A stretch of 24,865 nucleotides of DNA. Origin: CAYGTS01 sp964352905. GTDB lineage: Bacteria; Pseudomonadota; Gammaproteobacteria; JAHCLG01. The first letter of the stretch is position 1. Every line of letters begins with the position of its first letter. The DNA lies in NCBI GenBank assembly GCA_964352905.1, contig CAYGTS010000024.1, positions 1 through 24,865 of the forward strand, in the 5' to 3' direction. The notes under the pieces were generated by a model. It made no database searches, was not told the DNA's origin, and worked only from the letters and a program-made list of their open reading frames with translations. The position numbers and the translations under genes are program-made. Below, piece after piece: positions 1-9,040 of the stretch.

Positions 1-126
1 TTTTTAATGTGACCTTGCCTCAAATCTGACCGTTCTTGAGTTATTCAACATCACACCGGGAATTACTGAATTCCCGCTTACTGTTCTTGAGTAATCAGAC
101 ATTACGGCTAGAATCGCTGTATAAAA
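1..126. other. Intergenic edge with repeat-like sequence and a small hairpin
   Basis: No gene is supported here. Bases about 20-37 (CAAATCTGACCGTTCTTG) resemble one end of the dispersed repeat seen at 1012-1030. A similar TGTTCTTGAGT block recurs near 82-92. Bases 57-76 form a perfect 8-bp hairpin (CGGGAATT, loop ACTG, AATTCCCG) downstream of the minus-strand gene that ends at 127. It has no T-run on either strand, so a terminator role is only possible. Confidence 0.4.
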
Positions 127-507
127 TCAGCTTGCTTTCGGGCAATGCCTTGTACAGTACATTTTGCCGGCATAGTTAAAACATTTTACGCACAAAACAG
201 CAGCAAATGGGCAATTCGAAGAAGAACTACCGGATGCTTGATTGGCGTAACAAACCCCATCAAAGCCTATGTAATTCCAGTTAGCTTTCTTACCATCTGG
301 AACATATACATAATCTTTGTACGCGTTTATTGTCGTAGCAGGAGGATTATCACCTTCGCCATAAGTACATGACATTTTTTGCCCTTCGAGCACAGCTGCA
401 TAAAAGTCGTGCCCCTGATAGGTGGCATCGCAATATAAAGTATCTGTCGCAAAAGATGAGCTGCTATACATAAACAAAGCTGCCAATAAAATTAAAAATT
501 TTTTCAT
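127..507 (-). CDS. Small secreted cysteine-rich protein, unknown function
   Basis: I do not recognise the family. The product is 126 residues from the ATG at 507, which has AAGGG about eight bases upstream; the frame stays open further upstream but that extension has no signal-peptide logic. Residues 1-20 (MKKFLILLAALFMYSSSSFA) are a typical Sec signal peptide with a likely cleavage after SFA. The mature part of about 106 residues has eight cysteines, consistent with up to four disulfides formed in the periplasm or outside the cell. It is rich in Gly, Tyr, Asn and Ser and has no transmembrane segment. It stands alone, with no operon partner inside the window. A secreted or periplasmic role is inferred; a specific function is not. 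Confidence 0.72.
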   Translation of the reverse strand: MKKFLILLAALFMYSSSSFATDTLYCDATYQGHDFYAAVLEGQKMSCTYGEGDNPPATTINAYKDYVYVPDGKKANWNYIGFDGVCYANQASGSSSSNCPFAAVLCVKCFNYAGKMYCTRHCPKAS

Positions 508-863
508 AACATCTACCCTTTTGTTATTTGTAATTCGTTGAATATAATTAACAATTTTCTTCTTCAAGTGCGCACCTTAATTATAACATAATTTGTCACG
601 CTTTTTGTACTATTTTTCTCAACCGCTTGAGGCTAAGGCCTTTTTTCAGGTAATTGCAGAGTGTGCCAGCAGAAACCGAGTTAAGAGCGGAAATTACACC
701 CGAATACACTTCCTTGTCGCAAACAGGCTTTTTATTGGAGTCTACCGCCCACAACAGCATTACCGCCTGATTTTCAGTTTATTTCTGATAGATACCACGA
801 GCGGTCTCACCCCTTGAGCCAACTATTGCATCTATCTTAAGATACAAAGTTTCTTAAATCTTG
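508..863. other. Gene-free stretch, nothing recognised
   Basis: This 356-base stretch contains the upstream region of the secreted protein gene, but I see no convincing coding sequence, RNA gene or clear promoter. A 74-codon open frame on the plus strand (593-817) has no plausible ribosome site and no recognisable composition, so I leave it out. Confidence 0.4.
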
Positions 864-1076
864 TGTAACTTCACCCTGTAGATGGGAACGCCCTGATCCC
901 CGCTTATCAAGAGGACTGGCGTTTGGGCTAAAAACGGCGAAAATCTTTTATCGAAATGCTCATGTATAACTCATACACTGCGCTTTCTCAAAAATATTTT
1001 TGTAGTTGTTCACCAAATCTGAACGTTCTTGGTAAATTCACAATTAAATTTACTGAATAAGTTACAATCTTGCGAT
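864..1076 (+). repeat. Dispersed palindromic repeat, copy A
   Basis: Bases 922-1000 match, almost base for base, the reverse complement of the copy near 17098-17275, including the core AAAAACGGCGAAAAT and the TGCGCTTTCTC block. Bases 1012-1030 (CCAAATCTGAACGTTCTT) are also shared. Bases 864-893 match 20546-20577. The right arm of the 15-bp inverted repeat seen in the 17-kb copy is missing here, so this copy is partly decayed. No coding capacity: it behaves as a MITE-like non-autonomous element. Confidence 0.75.
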
Positions 1077-1083
1077 AATAAAG

Positions 1084-1668
1084 TTAGCTATTCATGGCGT
1101 TGAGTAAAGCAGCATCAGGATAAGCTGAGGCCCACGTTCTAATGACTTTTTCGGCTTTTTCAGCTTGTAGTTGTTCATAAGGGATAGAGCGATTCGTTGC
1201 TAACTGCGCGCAATCTTGAAACTGCGTTTTTAAATTAAATAAATTTTGGGTATCCACTAACGCATTGCCATAAAACACTTTTGCTACTTTAGAAAGCCAA
1301 ATGCAACTTGCGCACATTGCACAAGGCTCACAGCTTGTGAAAATAAGGCAATCTGAGAAGTTTGATCGTAGCGCTGATTGGCCAGCGTGCCTAAAAGCAA
1401 CCACCTCACCGTGAGCAACAATATCATGTGTTTTTTCAACAATATTAAAGCCAACCCCAATGATTTCATTGCATTTTTCATCAAAAATAATTGCACCAAA
1501 TGGTGCACCTTCATTATCTAACGCTAAGCTACTGAGATCAATTGCACAACCCATTAAAAATTCATTGATTGCTGATGAACTTTTGCCTATTTTGAGTAAT
1601 TGGTTTAACTCATCGTTATATCGTTTTTTTTGCTCATCAAATAAAGAATTAAAGCTATGATTATTCAA
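1084..1668 (-). CDS. Zinc-dependent nucleobase deaminase (guanine/cytosine deaminase-like)
   Basis: A 194-residue member of the CMP/dCMP deaminase superfamily. The zinc and proton-shuttle motif appears as HGEVVAFRHA (His and catalytic Glu), followed by the two-cysteine motif TSCEPCAMCASCIW. These bind the catalytic zinc and activate water to hydrolyse an exocyclic amine. The stretch after PCxxC (KVFYGNALVDTQN) resembles bacterial guanine deaminases, but TadA-like or cytosine deaminase activity cannot be excluded; HGE instead of HAE is a known variant in the superfamily. The chosen start is TTG at 1668 with GGAG nine bases upstream; an ATG just before it is out of frame and hits a stop at once, and the next in-frame ATG would remove about 38 residues. 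Cytoplasmic. It is divergent from the permease at 1844, which suggests but does not prove linked nucleobase or amine metabolism. Confidence 0.85.
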   Translation of the reverse strand: MNNHSFNSLFDEQKKRYNDELNQLLKIGKSSSAINEFLMGCAIDLSSLALDNEGAPFGAIIFDEKCNEIIGVGFNIVEKTHDIVAHGEVVAFRHAGQSALRSNFSDCLIFTSCEPCAMCASCIWLSKVAKVFYGNALVDTQNLFNLKTQFQDCAQLATNRSIPYEQLQAEKAEKVIRTWASAYPDAALLNAMNS

Positions 1669-1843
1669 CGCATTATGCTCCGCTGTTTTTTAAGAAACTA
1701 GCATCTCCCTGCTTTTTTGTCAAAATTTATCTCCTATTATCCTTTACTAAACTAGCCTAATGAAGGTTTTAGATTGATATTCATGCAAAATCCATTAGAA
1801 TAGAACCAGTAACTTTTACGCTTTACGGAAAAACTATAGGCTT

Positions 1844-3259
1844 ATGTATAATAATAAAAACATAAAATTTTTTACTTTGATCATGTTTATCGCGGGATCT
1901 ACCGACTGCGTTCGAAACTTACCTGCAACAGCATTATTTGGCACACATTTATTATTTTTTCTTTTTTTTGCAACTATTTTTTTCCTAATACCCGTGATAG
2001 TTGTTTCTGCTGAATTAACCCGTGATAACGCTGAACAAGGTGGTATTTATACTTGGGTAGAATCAGCTTTTGGCGAAAAACCTGCCGTTATAGCAATTTG
2101 GTTACAGTGGATAACTCCTATAATTTGGTATCCCACTGTTTTATCATTTTTGGCCGCAAATATTGCATATTTAATTAATCCACAGTTAGCGCAAAATAAA
2201 TTTTACTTAGTCAGTGTTATATTATTAATATTTTCTTCACTAACGATGCTTAATTTAAAAGGTACCAATACATCTGCTAAGTTTGCTAGCATCTGCGCTA
2301 TCATTGGGATGTTACTACCAATGATTTTACTTGCTGTTTTGATTACTATCTGGCTGGTTGTTGGTAATCCAAGCCAAATTCATTTCACATCATCAAATAT
2401 TTTGCCAGATATTACTGATACACAAAACTGGGTATCTTTAACAGCTACAATAGCTGCTTTCTTAGGGGTAGAGTTAAGTACTGTTCATGTAAAATCAGTG
2501 AGTAATTCAGTTGTTACATTTCCTCGAGCATTATTTTTATCTGCTTTTCTAATCTTTATGATAGTTTTGTTTGGTTCTTTTTCAATAGCGACTGTAGTAC
2601 CTGCTTCCCAAATTAGTTTTGTTGATGGGGTAATACAAGTTTTTGCTCACTTCTTTAAAGCTTATCATTTACATTTTTTGGTACCTGCCATTGCATTAAT
2701 GCTTATCCTAGGGAGTATAGGTGAAATGATCAACTGGATGATCTCTCCTGCTAAAGGACTATTATATGCTGCAAAAAATGGTTATTTCCCACCACTTTTT
2801 TCAAAAGTGAATCATCATAATGCGCCTAATGTTATTATGATAGTACAAGCTATATTAGTAAGTTTTGTAACCATGGCCTTTTTGTTCATGCCAAGTGTTA
2901 ATGGATCATATTGGTTGTTAACTGCACTAAACACACAGATTTATGTCATTATGTATGTTTTTATGTTTGTAAGTGCATTTAAGCTACGTTATAAACAATC
3001 AAAAATTCGGTCTTTCAAAAATAAGTGTTTTTTTTATTTCATTATATTACTAGGATTAGCAGGCTGTTTTATTACTATAGGCGTTGATTTTATCCCACCT
3101 AAAAATATTAATGTCGGCTCACCTTTACACTATATTTTGATTTATCTTACTGGTATGTTTTTAATGATATTGCCAATTCCTTTTCTATTTTTATATAAAA
3201 CATTTAGTAACAAGCGTAAGCGCCTCATCGATCCCATACTAGAACCTATAGTCAATTAA
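1844..3259 (+). CDS. APC-superfamily amino acid permease, glutamate/GABA antiporter-like
   Basis: A 471-residue inner-membrane transporter with about 12 hydrophobic helices. Typical APC features are the N-terminal stretch with GSTDCVRNLP, then ELTRDNAEQGGIYTWVESAF followed by a WLQWITPIIWYPT helix, and later EMINWMISPAKGLLYAAKNG and a YWLLTALNTQIYVIMY helix. These blocks match the amino acid/glutamate:GABA antiporter branch (GadC-like). The long acidic or plug-like C-terminus of E. coli GadC is not evident; the tail is short and basic. The substrate is not deducible; amino acid exchange across the inner membrane is inferred. The upstream ribosome site is weak (AGG very close to the ATG). The gene stands alone and converges on the RND pump gene with about 105 bp between stops and no clear terminator. 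Confidence 0.85.
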   Translation: MYNNKNIKFFTLIMFIAGSTDCVRNLPATALFGTHLLFFLFFATIFFLIPVIVVSAELTRDNAEQGGIYTWVESAFGEKPAVIAIWLQWITPIIWYPTVLSFLAANIAYLINPQLAQNKFYLVSVILLIFSSLTMLNLKGTNTSAKFASICAIIGMLLPMILLAVLITIWLVVGNPSQIHFTSSNILPDITDTQNWVSLTATIAAFLGVELSTVHVKSVSNSVVTFPRALFLSAFLIFMIVLFGSFSIATVVPASQISFVDGVIQVFAHFFKAYHLHFLVPAIALMLILGSIGEMINWMISPAKGLLYAAKNGYFPPLFSKVNHHNAPNVIMIVQAILVSFVTMAFLFMPSVNGSYWLLTALNTQIYVIMYVFMFVSAFKLRYKQSKIRSFKNKCFFYFIILLGLAGCFITIGVDFIPPKNINVGSPLHYILIYLTGMFLMILPIPFLFLYKTFSNKRKRLIDPILEPIVN

Positions 3260-3364
3260 CGCATCAATATAATTGAGCTGGTTAATTTCACTGCCACATT
3301 GATTCATTAAAACTCATCCTATTTATTGATGTCCGTTAACGCATAAAGAATGACACTATCTTGA

Positions 3365-6300
3365 TTAACAATATTCATTTTCAGGTACTTTTGATCTTGC
3401 CAGATAACTATACGCCGTGGGCACAACAAACAGCGAAAATAAACTACCGAATAACATCCCGCCCACAATTACCCAACCCAATTGTTGGCGGCTCATCGCC
3501 CCTGCACCTGTAGCAAAAGCGAGTGGCAAGGCACCGAGCACCATTGCAGCCGTGGTCATTAAAATCGGGCGTAAGCGCAGGGTTGCTGCTTGTACGATGG
3601 CTTGCTGTTTAGGCAGGCCCTGTTCTTGTAATTGATTAGCAAATTCAGTGATTAAAATACCGTGTTTCGCAACCAAGCCAATTAAGGTTATCAAACCAAT
3701 TTCACTGTAAATATTTAAACTGCCGCCGGTTAATTTTAAGGTAAAAATGGCGGCAACCAAGGTTAACGGCACGCTAAGCAAAATAATAAACGGATCGATA
3801 AAGCTTTCAAATTGCGCGGCAAGCGTTAAATAAATAAAAATCAAGGCTAATAAGAATGCAGTATTTAAACTTGAATGCGCTTCTAAGAAACGTGCGGCAG
3901 CCCCGGTAAACATAAATTGCGTATTATCGGGTAATATTTTTTTAGCAAGCGTTCGCAAGGTATTAATGCCATCACTCATGCTATAACCGGGTGCAAGTTC
4001 AGCAGAAATTTGATCAGATCGCAAACGGTTAAAATGTGGCATGGCGGTAGGACCTATCACATTACTGATGCTAACAAGATTCGCAAGTGGGATCATTTTA
4101 TTATTTTGGTTGCGCAAATAAATATTATTCAAGCCACTTAAATCGTGTAACTGGCGTTGCTTCATTTGCAATAACACATCATAAGTTTGGCCATCAAATT
4201 GAAAATGAGTAATTGTATTGCCGCCCAATAAAACCGCTAAGGCATCATTTAAGTCACTCAGCTTAATATTTAAATCGGCTGCTAACTCATGATTTACATT
4301 CACTTGGTATTGCTGACTATCAATATTAAGATCATCGCTTAAATTGGTTAACACCGGCGATTTTTTAGCAGCATTTAACAAGCGCAATACGCTTTGGTGT
4401 AAATCGTTATAATCACTGCTGGCAATCACTTGCATATTTAACGCATGATGCGTAGAACCTGCGCGCGCTAAGGGTGACTGCTGCACCGGAAAAGCCGTCA
4501 CACCAACAACATGATTCATTGCCAATTGTAATTGATCGCTGATCGCAGTTTGGCTACGTGTACGTTCATCCCAATTTTTTAAATTAATAAATGAAAAGGC
4601 TGAATTGTCGCCTACAACCGTTAAATAATTTTTAATTTCAGGAATTTTATTGTACAGGGTTTCAATTTGTCGCATATAGCGATCGGTATAACTCAAACTG
4701 GCATCGGTTGGCGCATTCGCTATCACCATGATTGAACCTTGATCTTCTAACGGTGCTAATTGTTGCGGCATGTGTTGATAAACCAAAATACCTGCCGTAG
4801 CTAAAGCAATTAAGGTGATCACCACCACGATACGACGTTGCAACACTCCTGCTAAAAGGACTTGATAACTTGCATTTAATCGCACAAAAAAGCCATCTAA
4901 AAACTGGCTATAACAATTACGCTGATGGCGCGGCTTTAACAATCTTGCTGCTAACATTGGCGTTAAGGTTAACGCCACAAAACCGGAAATTACCACTGCA
5001 AATGCCAGTGTAAACGCAAATTGGCTAAACAAACTGCCGCTCATGCCTCGCGTAAAACCAACCGGCGCATACACAGCCGCCAGCGTTACGGTCATTGCAA
5101 TCACCGCGAACACAATTTCGCGACTGCCTTTAATGGCTGCTGCGCGAGAAGATAATCCTGACTCAATATGACGATGAATATTTTCTAAGACTACAATTGC
5201 ATCATCCACAACCAAACCAATCGCTAATACTAAAGCGAGTAACGTAATGGTATTAATCGAATACTGTAAGATCACTAAACCAGCAAACGTTGCAACTAAA
5301 CAAATTGGGATGGTTACAATTGGAATCAAGGATGAACGCACACTACCAAGAAATAAATAAATGACAATTAAAACAAACACGATCGCTTCAAAGATGGTGT
5401 GATAAACATTGTTGATCGATTTTTTAATAAACAGCGCGGCATTGTAAACTACTTGCACCTGCATGCCTTGCGGTAAATTGTTTTTAATGCGTTGTAAACT
5501 TTTTAAGACATGCGCTGCAACGGTAATAGGATTAGCAGTCGATTGCGCATAAACGCCAACACCAATTGCGGTTTTGCCATTTACTCGCATTATGCCATCG
5601 ATTGTTTCGGGCCCTACCGTAACACGAGCCACATCACCTAATCGCACAAAATTGCCATTCGATTGATGAATAATTAAATTGCGAAACTGTTGCACGCTAT
5701 TCAAATTACTATTCACAATCACCGTATAATAGCGATTTTTAGCTTTAATTTGCCCGGTTGCAATATTAACATTTTGCGCAGCTAATGCAGAAGTAATATC
5801 GCTCACCGTTATATTGCGCGCCGCCATTTTACGAGGATCAAGCCAGATCCGCATCGCATATTGGCGTTCGCCGTAAATATTCACTTGCCCAACCCCAGAT
5901 AGTTCTTCCATTTGCGGTTTAATATAGCGATCCACGTAATCAGTTAATGCCATGGCATTCAAATTGCTATCACTAAAACTCATGATCACGGTTTGTGTAG
6001 CATCCGGATCGGATTTAATCACTTGCGGCTGATCCGCTTGCTCAGGTAAGCTTTGGCGCATTCTGGCAATCGCATTGCGCACGTCATTAACCGCGTCATC
6101 CAAATTGGCATCTAGCGTAAAGGTAATACGAATATTGGATTGGCCTCTAGAACTGGTTGAAACAATTTGATCAATCCCACTCACCGAACTTAAGGCATTT
6201 TCAATCGGCGTGGTAATGCGACTTTCCATTAACTCAGCGCTTGCACCGGTGTAATCGGTTTGAATTAGCGCTACCGGCTTATTAATGGCTGGCAATTCAC

Positions 6301-6403
6301 GTACTGCCAAACGGTGGTAACAAATCACACCCACAACAATTAAAATTAAATTAATGACGATAGTAAAAACAGGTCGTTTAATGCAAAGTTCCGATAACGA
6401 CAC
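3365..6403 (-). CDS. RND-family multidrug efflux permease (inner-membrane subunit)
   Basis: A 1012-residue proton-driven HAE1-type resistance-nodulation-division transporter. It begins with the standard short cytoplasmic segment (SLSELCIKRPVFT) and first helix, two large periplasmic loops, and two sets of transmembrane helices. Helix 4 carries the proton-relay pair in GLVVDDAIVVLENIHRH (Asp about 400-401). The length is normal. The start is the GTG at 6403: AAGGAG lies six bases before it, and the stop codon of the upstream adaptor gene is only one base away, so translation is coupled. A longer reading from an upstream frame would overlap the adaptor and lacks this ribosome site. It works as a trimer with the adaptor encoded just upstream and an outer-membrane channel that is not encoded here (a TolC-like protein elsewhere is inferred). 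The drug substrates are unknown. Confidence 0.95.
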   Translation of the reverse strand: MSLSELCIKRPVFTIVINLILIVVGVICYHRLAVRELPAINKPVALIQTDYTGASAELMESRITTPIENALSSVSGIDQIVSTSSRGQSNIRITFTLDANLDDAVNDVRNAIARMRQSLPEQADQPQVIKSDPDATQTVIMSFSDSNLNAMALTDYVDRYIKPQMEELSGVGQVNIYGERQYAMRIWLDPRKMAARNITVSDITSALAAQNVNIATGQIKAKNRYYTVIVNSNLNSVQQFRNLIIHQSNGNFVRLGDVARVTVGPETIDGIMRVNGKTAIGVGVYAQSTANPITVAAHVLKSLQRIKNNLPQGMQVQVVYNAALFIKKSINNVYHTIFEAIVFVLIVIYLFLGSVRSSLIPIVTIPICLVATFAGLVILQYSINTITLLALVLAIGLVVDDAIVVLENIHRHIESGLSSRAAAIKGSREIVFAVIAMTVTLAAVYAPVGFTRGMSGSLFSQFAFTLAFAVVISGFVALTLTPMLAARLLKPRHQRNCYSQFLDGFFVRLNASYQVLLAGVLQRRIVVVITLIALATAGILVYQHMPQQLAPLEDQGSIMVIANAPTDASLSYTDRYMRQIETLYNKIPEIKNYLTVVGDNSAFSFINLKNWDERTRSQTAISDQLQLAMNHVVGVTAFPVQQSPLARAGSTHHALNMQVIASSDYNDLHQSVLRLLNAAKKSPVLTNLSDDLNIDSQQYQVNVNHELAADLNIKLSDLNDALAVLLGGNTITHFQFDGQTYDVLLQMKQRQLHDLSGLNNIYLRNQNNKMIPLANLVSISNVIGPTAMPHFNRLRSDQISAELAPGYSMSDGINTLRTLAKKILPDNTQFMFTGAAARFLEAHSSLNTAFLLALIFIYLTLAAQFESFIDPFIILLSVPLTLVAAIFTLKLTGGSLNIYSEIGLITLIGLVAKHGILITEFANQLQEQGLPKQQAIVQAATLRLRPILMTTAAMVLGALPLAFATGAGAMSRQQLGWVIVGGMLFGSLFSLFVVPTAYSYLARSKVPENEYC

Positions 6404-6414
6404 ATTACGCTCCT
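6401..6414 (-). promoter_or_regulatory. Ribosome site and stop-start junction coupling MFP and RND genes
   Basis: On the minus strand the sequence reads AAGGAG, two bases, TAA (adaptor stop), one base, GTG (pump start). The ribosome site of the pump therefore lies inside the last codons of the adaptor, which fixes the GTG as the start and implies translational coupling. Confidence 0.85.
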
Positions 6415-7472
6415 TTAACAGGTGTCGCCAGCTCTGCAACTGCCACACCATTTTTTAAACGCAACTGCCCAACACTCACAACGTGATCGCCTGCCTGCAA
6501 TCCTTTTATAATTTGTACGCGATTGTGATCAGAACTACCGGTTTTAACCGCAGTTAAATAAGCATGCCCTTTGCGGATCACATAAACTTGCGGGCCGCTA
6601 ATATCGGCAACGATAGCTTGCTGCGGCACAACTAACGCGTTTTGCGCAACTCCTAAATTTTGTTTAACGCTCACAAATAAGCCTGGCGACAATTGTTCAT
6701 TAGGGTTATCAACTTTGGCACGCACGCTAATGGTGCGCGTGGCCGGATCAATATCGGGGGCAATATAAATCACCTTGCCGTTAAAGGTTTGATGTAAAAA
6801 TGCTGAGGTAGCAATGCTGACTGGTTGCCCGATTTTTAATTGCGCTAAGACATTTTCAGGCACGCTATAACTGACTTGCAAATGTTTTTGATCAACTAAC
6901 GTGATTAGCGCATCACCTACCGCAACATACTGCCCAACACTCACTGCAGGTGCACCGACTTTGCCGGAAAATGGCGCGCGTAACAGCATTTTTTCCACTT
7001 GCACTGATTTTGCGGATAAAGCAGCCTCTTGTGCCAGTAAATTAGCTTTAGCGGTATCCAGTTCTTGCAAGGATGTCGCGCCCTTTTTAGCAAGTACTTG
7101 GTTACGCTGGTAAGTGACTTTTAATAAATTTAAATTAGCGGTCACGGAATTTAACTCCGCTTGTTGAATGGCATCATCCAATTGAAAAAGCGGATCACCT
7201 TTTGTTACAGTTTGTCCTGCTTGAATAGCAACTTTTGCAATTTTACCTGCAATTTCAGGACTAATTGTCACTTGATTGGCAGCAATTAAACTCCCCAACG
7301 CATTAATCGTTTGTGGAATATCTTGCGTTGTGACTGGCACAATTTGCACGGGGATCGCTTGTGATTTTAGCGTGGCGGTTAATGCTTTGCTTTTGCCGCT
7401 ATGATAATAATAAGTAAAACCAATTAATAAAATCAGGATGACGGCAAAGCTTGTCACGGCTATTTTTTTCAT
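6405..7472 (-). CDS. RND efflux periplasmic adaptor (membrane fusion protein)
   Basis: A 355-residue HlyD/AcrA-family adaptor that links an RND pump to an outer-membrane channel. After a basic start and one hydrophobic anchor helix (about residues 3-25), it has the first lipoyl half-motif (SPEIAGKIAKVAIQAGQTV), a coiled-coil hairpin rich in Leu/Gln/Ala, the second lipoyl half (LRAPFSGKVG), then the beta-barrel and membrane-proximal domains. The ATG at 7472 is preferred because AGGG sits six bases upstream; an in-frame TTG six bases earlier would abut that site. The anchor has no lipobox cysteine, so it is probably held by the uncleaved helix. It is the first gene of a two-gene operon with the pump. 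No local regulator gene is visible. Confidence 0.93.
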   Translation of the reverse strand: MKKIAVTSFAVILILLIGFTYYYHSGKSKALTATLKSQAIPVQIVPVTTQDIPQTINALGSLIAANQVTISPEIAGKIAKVAIQAGQTVTKGDPLFQLDDAIQQAELNSVTANLNLLKVTYQRNQVLAKKGATSLQELDTAKANLLAQEAALSAKSVQVEKMLLRAPFSGKVGAPAVSVGQYVAVGDALITLVDQKHLQVSYSVPENVLAQLKIGQPVSIATSAFLHQTFNGKVIYIAPDIDPATRTISVRAKVDNPNEQLSPGLFVSVKQNLGVAQNALVVPQQAIVADISGPQVYVIRKGHAYLTAVKTGSSDHNRVQIIKGLQAGDHVVSVGQLRLKNGVAVAELATPVKGA

Positions 7473-7610
7473 ACTCAACCCTGTGTAGCTACAACTGTAG
7501 GACAGTCATTATTACTAAGTTTGGAATCTATCGCAACCCTTTTGGCCTGGATGAATCAAGTCGTTTTCGTTATCATAGCCCTAACTGATTATCCACCATA
7601 GAGAAATTTT

Positions 7611-8435
7611 ATGAAACATTTGCAAGATATTATTGAAACCGCCTTTGAAAATCGCCAATCATTGTCACCACAACGTGTTGATGCAACCGTGAAAAACAGC
7701 ATCTTAGAAACCATTGCATTACTCGATCAAGGCCAATTACGCGTTGCTGAAAAAATAAATAATCAGTGGCAAGTTCATCAATGGGTTAAAAAAGCCGTGA
7801 TTTTATCGTTTACCATCACAGAATCGCAGCCGATTGATGCGCAGTTCACACAGTTTTACGATAAAGTGCCATTGAAATACCAAGATTATACGCCTGAACA
7901 ATTTCAACAAGCCGGCACGCGCGTGGTGCCGCATGCGCTCGTGCGTAAAGGTGCTTTCGTTGGCAAGAATACCGTATTAATGCCCAGCTATATTAATATT
8001 GGTGCCTTCGTTGATAGCGGCAGTATGGTTGATACCTGGGCCACCGTTGGCTCGTGCGCGCAAGTCGGTAAAAATGTTCACATTTCTGGTGGTGTAGGGC
8101 TAGGCGGCGTGTTAGAACCCTTACAAGCTAATCCAACGATTATTGAAGATAATGTCTTTGTGGGGGCACGCTCTGAAATTGTTGAAGGGGTAATTATTGA
8201 AGAAGGTGCTGTGATTTCAATGGGCGTGTATTTAAGCCAAAGTACCAAAATTTATCACCGTGAAACCGGCGAAATCAGTTACGGCAGAATCCCTGCTGGC
8301 AGTGTTGTCGTACCAGGCTCACTACCGGCTAAAGATGGCTCACATGCGTTATATGCAGCCATCATTGTTAAGCAAGTGGATTTGCGTACCCGCGAAAAGG
8401 TTGGGATCAATCAATTGTTGCGCAATTTGGATTAA
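7611..8435 (+). CDS. dapD: 2,3,4,5-tetrahydropyridine-2,6-dicarboxylate N-succinyltransferase
   Basis: A 274-residue enzyme that transfers succinyl from succinyl-CoA to tetrahydrodipicolinate in the succinylase branch of lysine and meso-diaminopimelate synthesis. The N-terminal part (LQDIIETAFENRQSLSP) is typical, and residues from about 105 form the left-handed beta-helix of hexapeptide repeats (KGAFVGKNTVLMPSYINIG, VGSCAQVGKNVHISGGVGL). The C-terminus (VDLRTREKVGINQLLR) also fits. Length matches E. coli DapD. It is cytoplasmic and probably trimeric. The start is supported by a GAGAAA-like site just before the ATG. The dapE gene lies 600 bp away on the same strand, with yajQ inverted between them, so the pathway genes are neighbours but not a simple operon. 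Confidence 0.97.
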   Translation: MKHLQDIIETAFENRQSLSPQRVDATVKNSILETIALLDQGQLRVAEKINNQWQVHQWVKKAVILSFTITESQPIDAQFTQFYDKVPLKYQDYTPEQFQQAGTRVVPHALVRKGAFVGKNTVLMPSYINIGAFVDSGSMVDTWATVGSCAQVGKNVHISGGVGLGGVLEPLQANPTIIEDNVFVGARSEIVEGVIIEEGAVISMGVYLSQSTKIYHRETGEISYGRIPAGSVVVPGSLPAKDGSHALYAAIIVKQVDLRTREKVGINQLLRNLD

Positions 8436-8472
8436 GAGTGACGATCCACGGCAGGGCTGGATCGTCATCTCT
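8435..8472. terminator. Shared hairpin between convergent dapD and yajQ
   Basis: The arms AGAGTGACGATCCA (8435-8448) and TGGATCGTCA-TCTCT (8458-8472) pair with one or two irregularities around a nine-base loop. The hairpin fills the gap between the two stop codons, where a bidirectional terminator is expected. There is no clean T-run on either strand, so intrinsic termination is not certain. Confidence 0.55.
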
Positions 8473-8475
8473 CAG

Positions 8476-8958
8476 TTAATCCCTAAAATTATTAAACTGC
8501 AACGGCAAATTAAAATCCTGCCCTCTTAAAAACTGAATGGTTTCTTGCAAATCATCGCGTTTTTTGCCAGTAACTCGGATCTGTTCACCTTGGATCGCTG
8601 CTTGCACTTTCAGCTTATTATCTTTAATTTGCTTAATAATTTTTTTTGCAATGTCTTTATCAATCCCTTGCTTGATTTTAATTTCTTGGCGCGCCTCGGC
8701 TAAATTGCTTTTAATTTCTTGCGCATCTAAACAAGCCACATCAATTTCTCGCTTAGTGCATTTTAGAAAAAGAATTTCTTGCATTTGTTTTACTTGAAAA
8801 TCACTTTCTGCAGTTAATAGGATCTGATCTTTTTGTAATTCAAAGCTAGCCTTAATCCCTTTAAAATCAAAGCGCGTACTTATTTCACGATTGGCCTGAT
8901 CAACCGCATTGGTTAATTCATGATTATCAACTTCAGAAACAATATCAAATGATGGCAT
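8476..8958 (-). CDS. yajQ: YajQ family nucleotide-binding protein
   Basis: A 160-residue protein of the YajQ (UPF0234) family. The opening MPSFDIVSEVDNHELTNAVD, the REISTRFDFKGIKAS segment and the C-terminal VTGKKRDDLQETIQFLRGQD are family hallmarks, and two ferredoxin-like domains are expected. Family members bind nucleotides or nucleic acids, and in Xanthomonas a homologue binds cyclic di-GMP; the role here is unknown. The ATG at 8958 is chosen because the conserved start aligns exactly and GGAG lies nine bases upstream; an upstream in-frame TTG adds only five residues. It is divergent from dapE, sharing about 80 bp of upstream sequence. Confidence 0.95.
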   Translation of the reverse strand: MPSFDIVSEVDNHELTNAVDQANREISTRFDFKGIKASFELQKDQILLTAESDFQVKQMQEILFLKCTKREIDVACLDAQEIKSNLAEARQEIKIKQGIDKDIAKKIIKQIKDNKLKVQAAIQGEQIRVTGKKRDDLQETIQFLRGQDFNLPLQFNNFRD

Positions 8959-9040
8959 AGGGACCGGCTCCAATCTATGTTAAAATAGCCGCTATTTTAT
9001 AGTGCCTATTTTAGAAACACAAATTGTAACAGGTAAATTT

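Noticed and set aside
593..817. Plus-strand 74-codon frame
   Set aside because: No ribosome site, no family resemblance, and it lies in a region with repeat remnants.
6404..6451. Longer N-terminus for the RND pump
   Set aside because: It would overlap the adaptor gene and add residues unlike any RND start; the GTG at 6403 has AAGGAG six bases upstream.
8959..8973. Upstream TTG start for yajQ
   Set aside because: The conserved family start MPSFD coincides with the ATG at 8958, which has a GGAG site.
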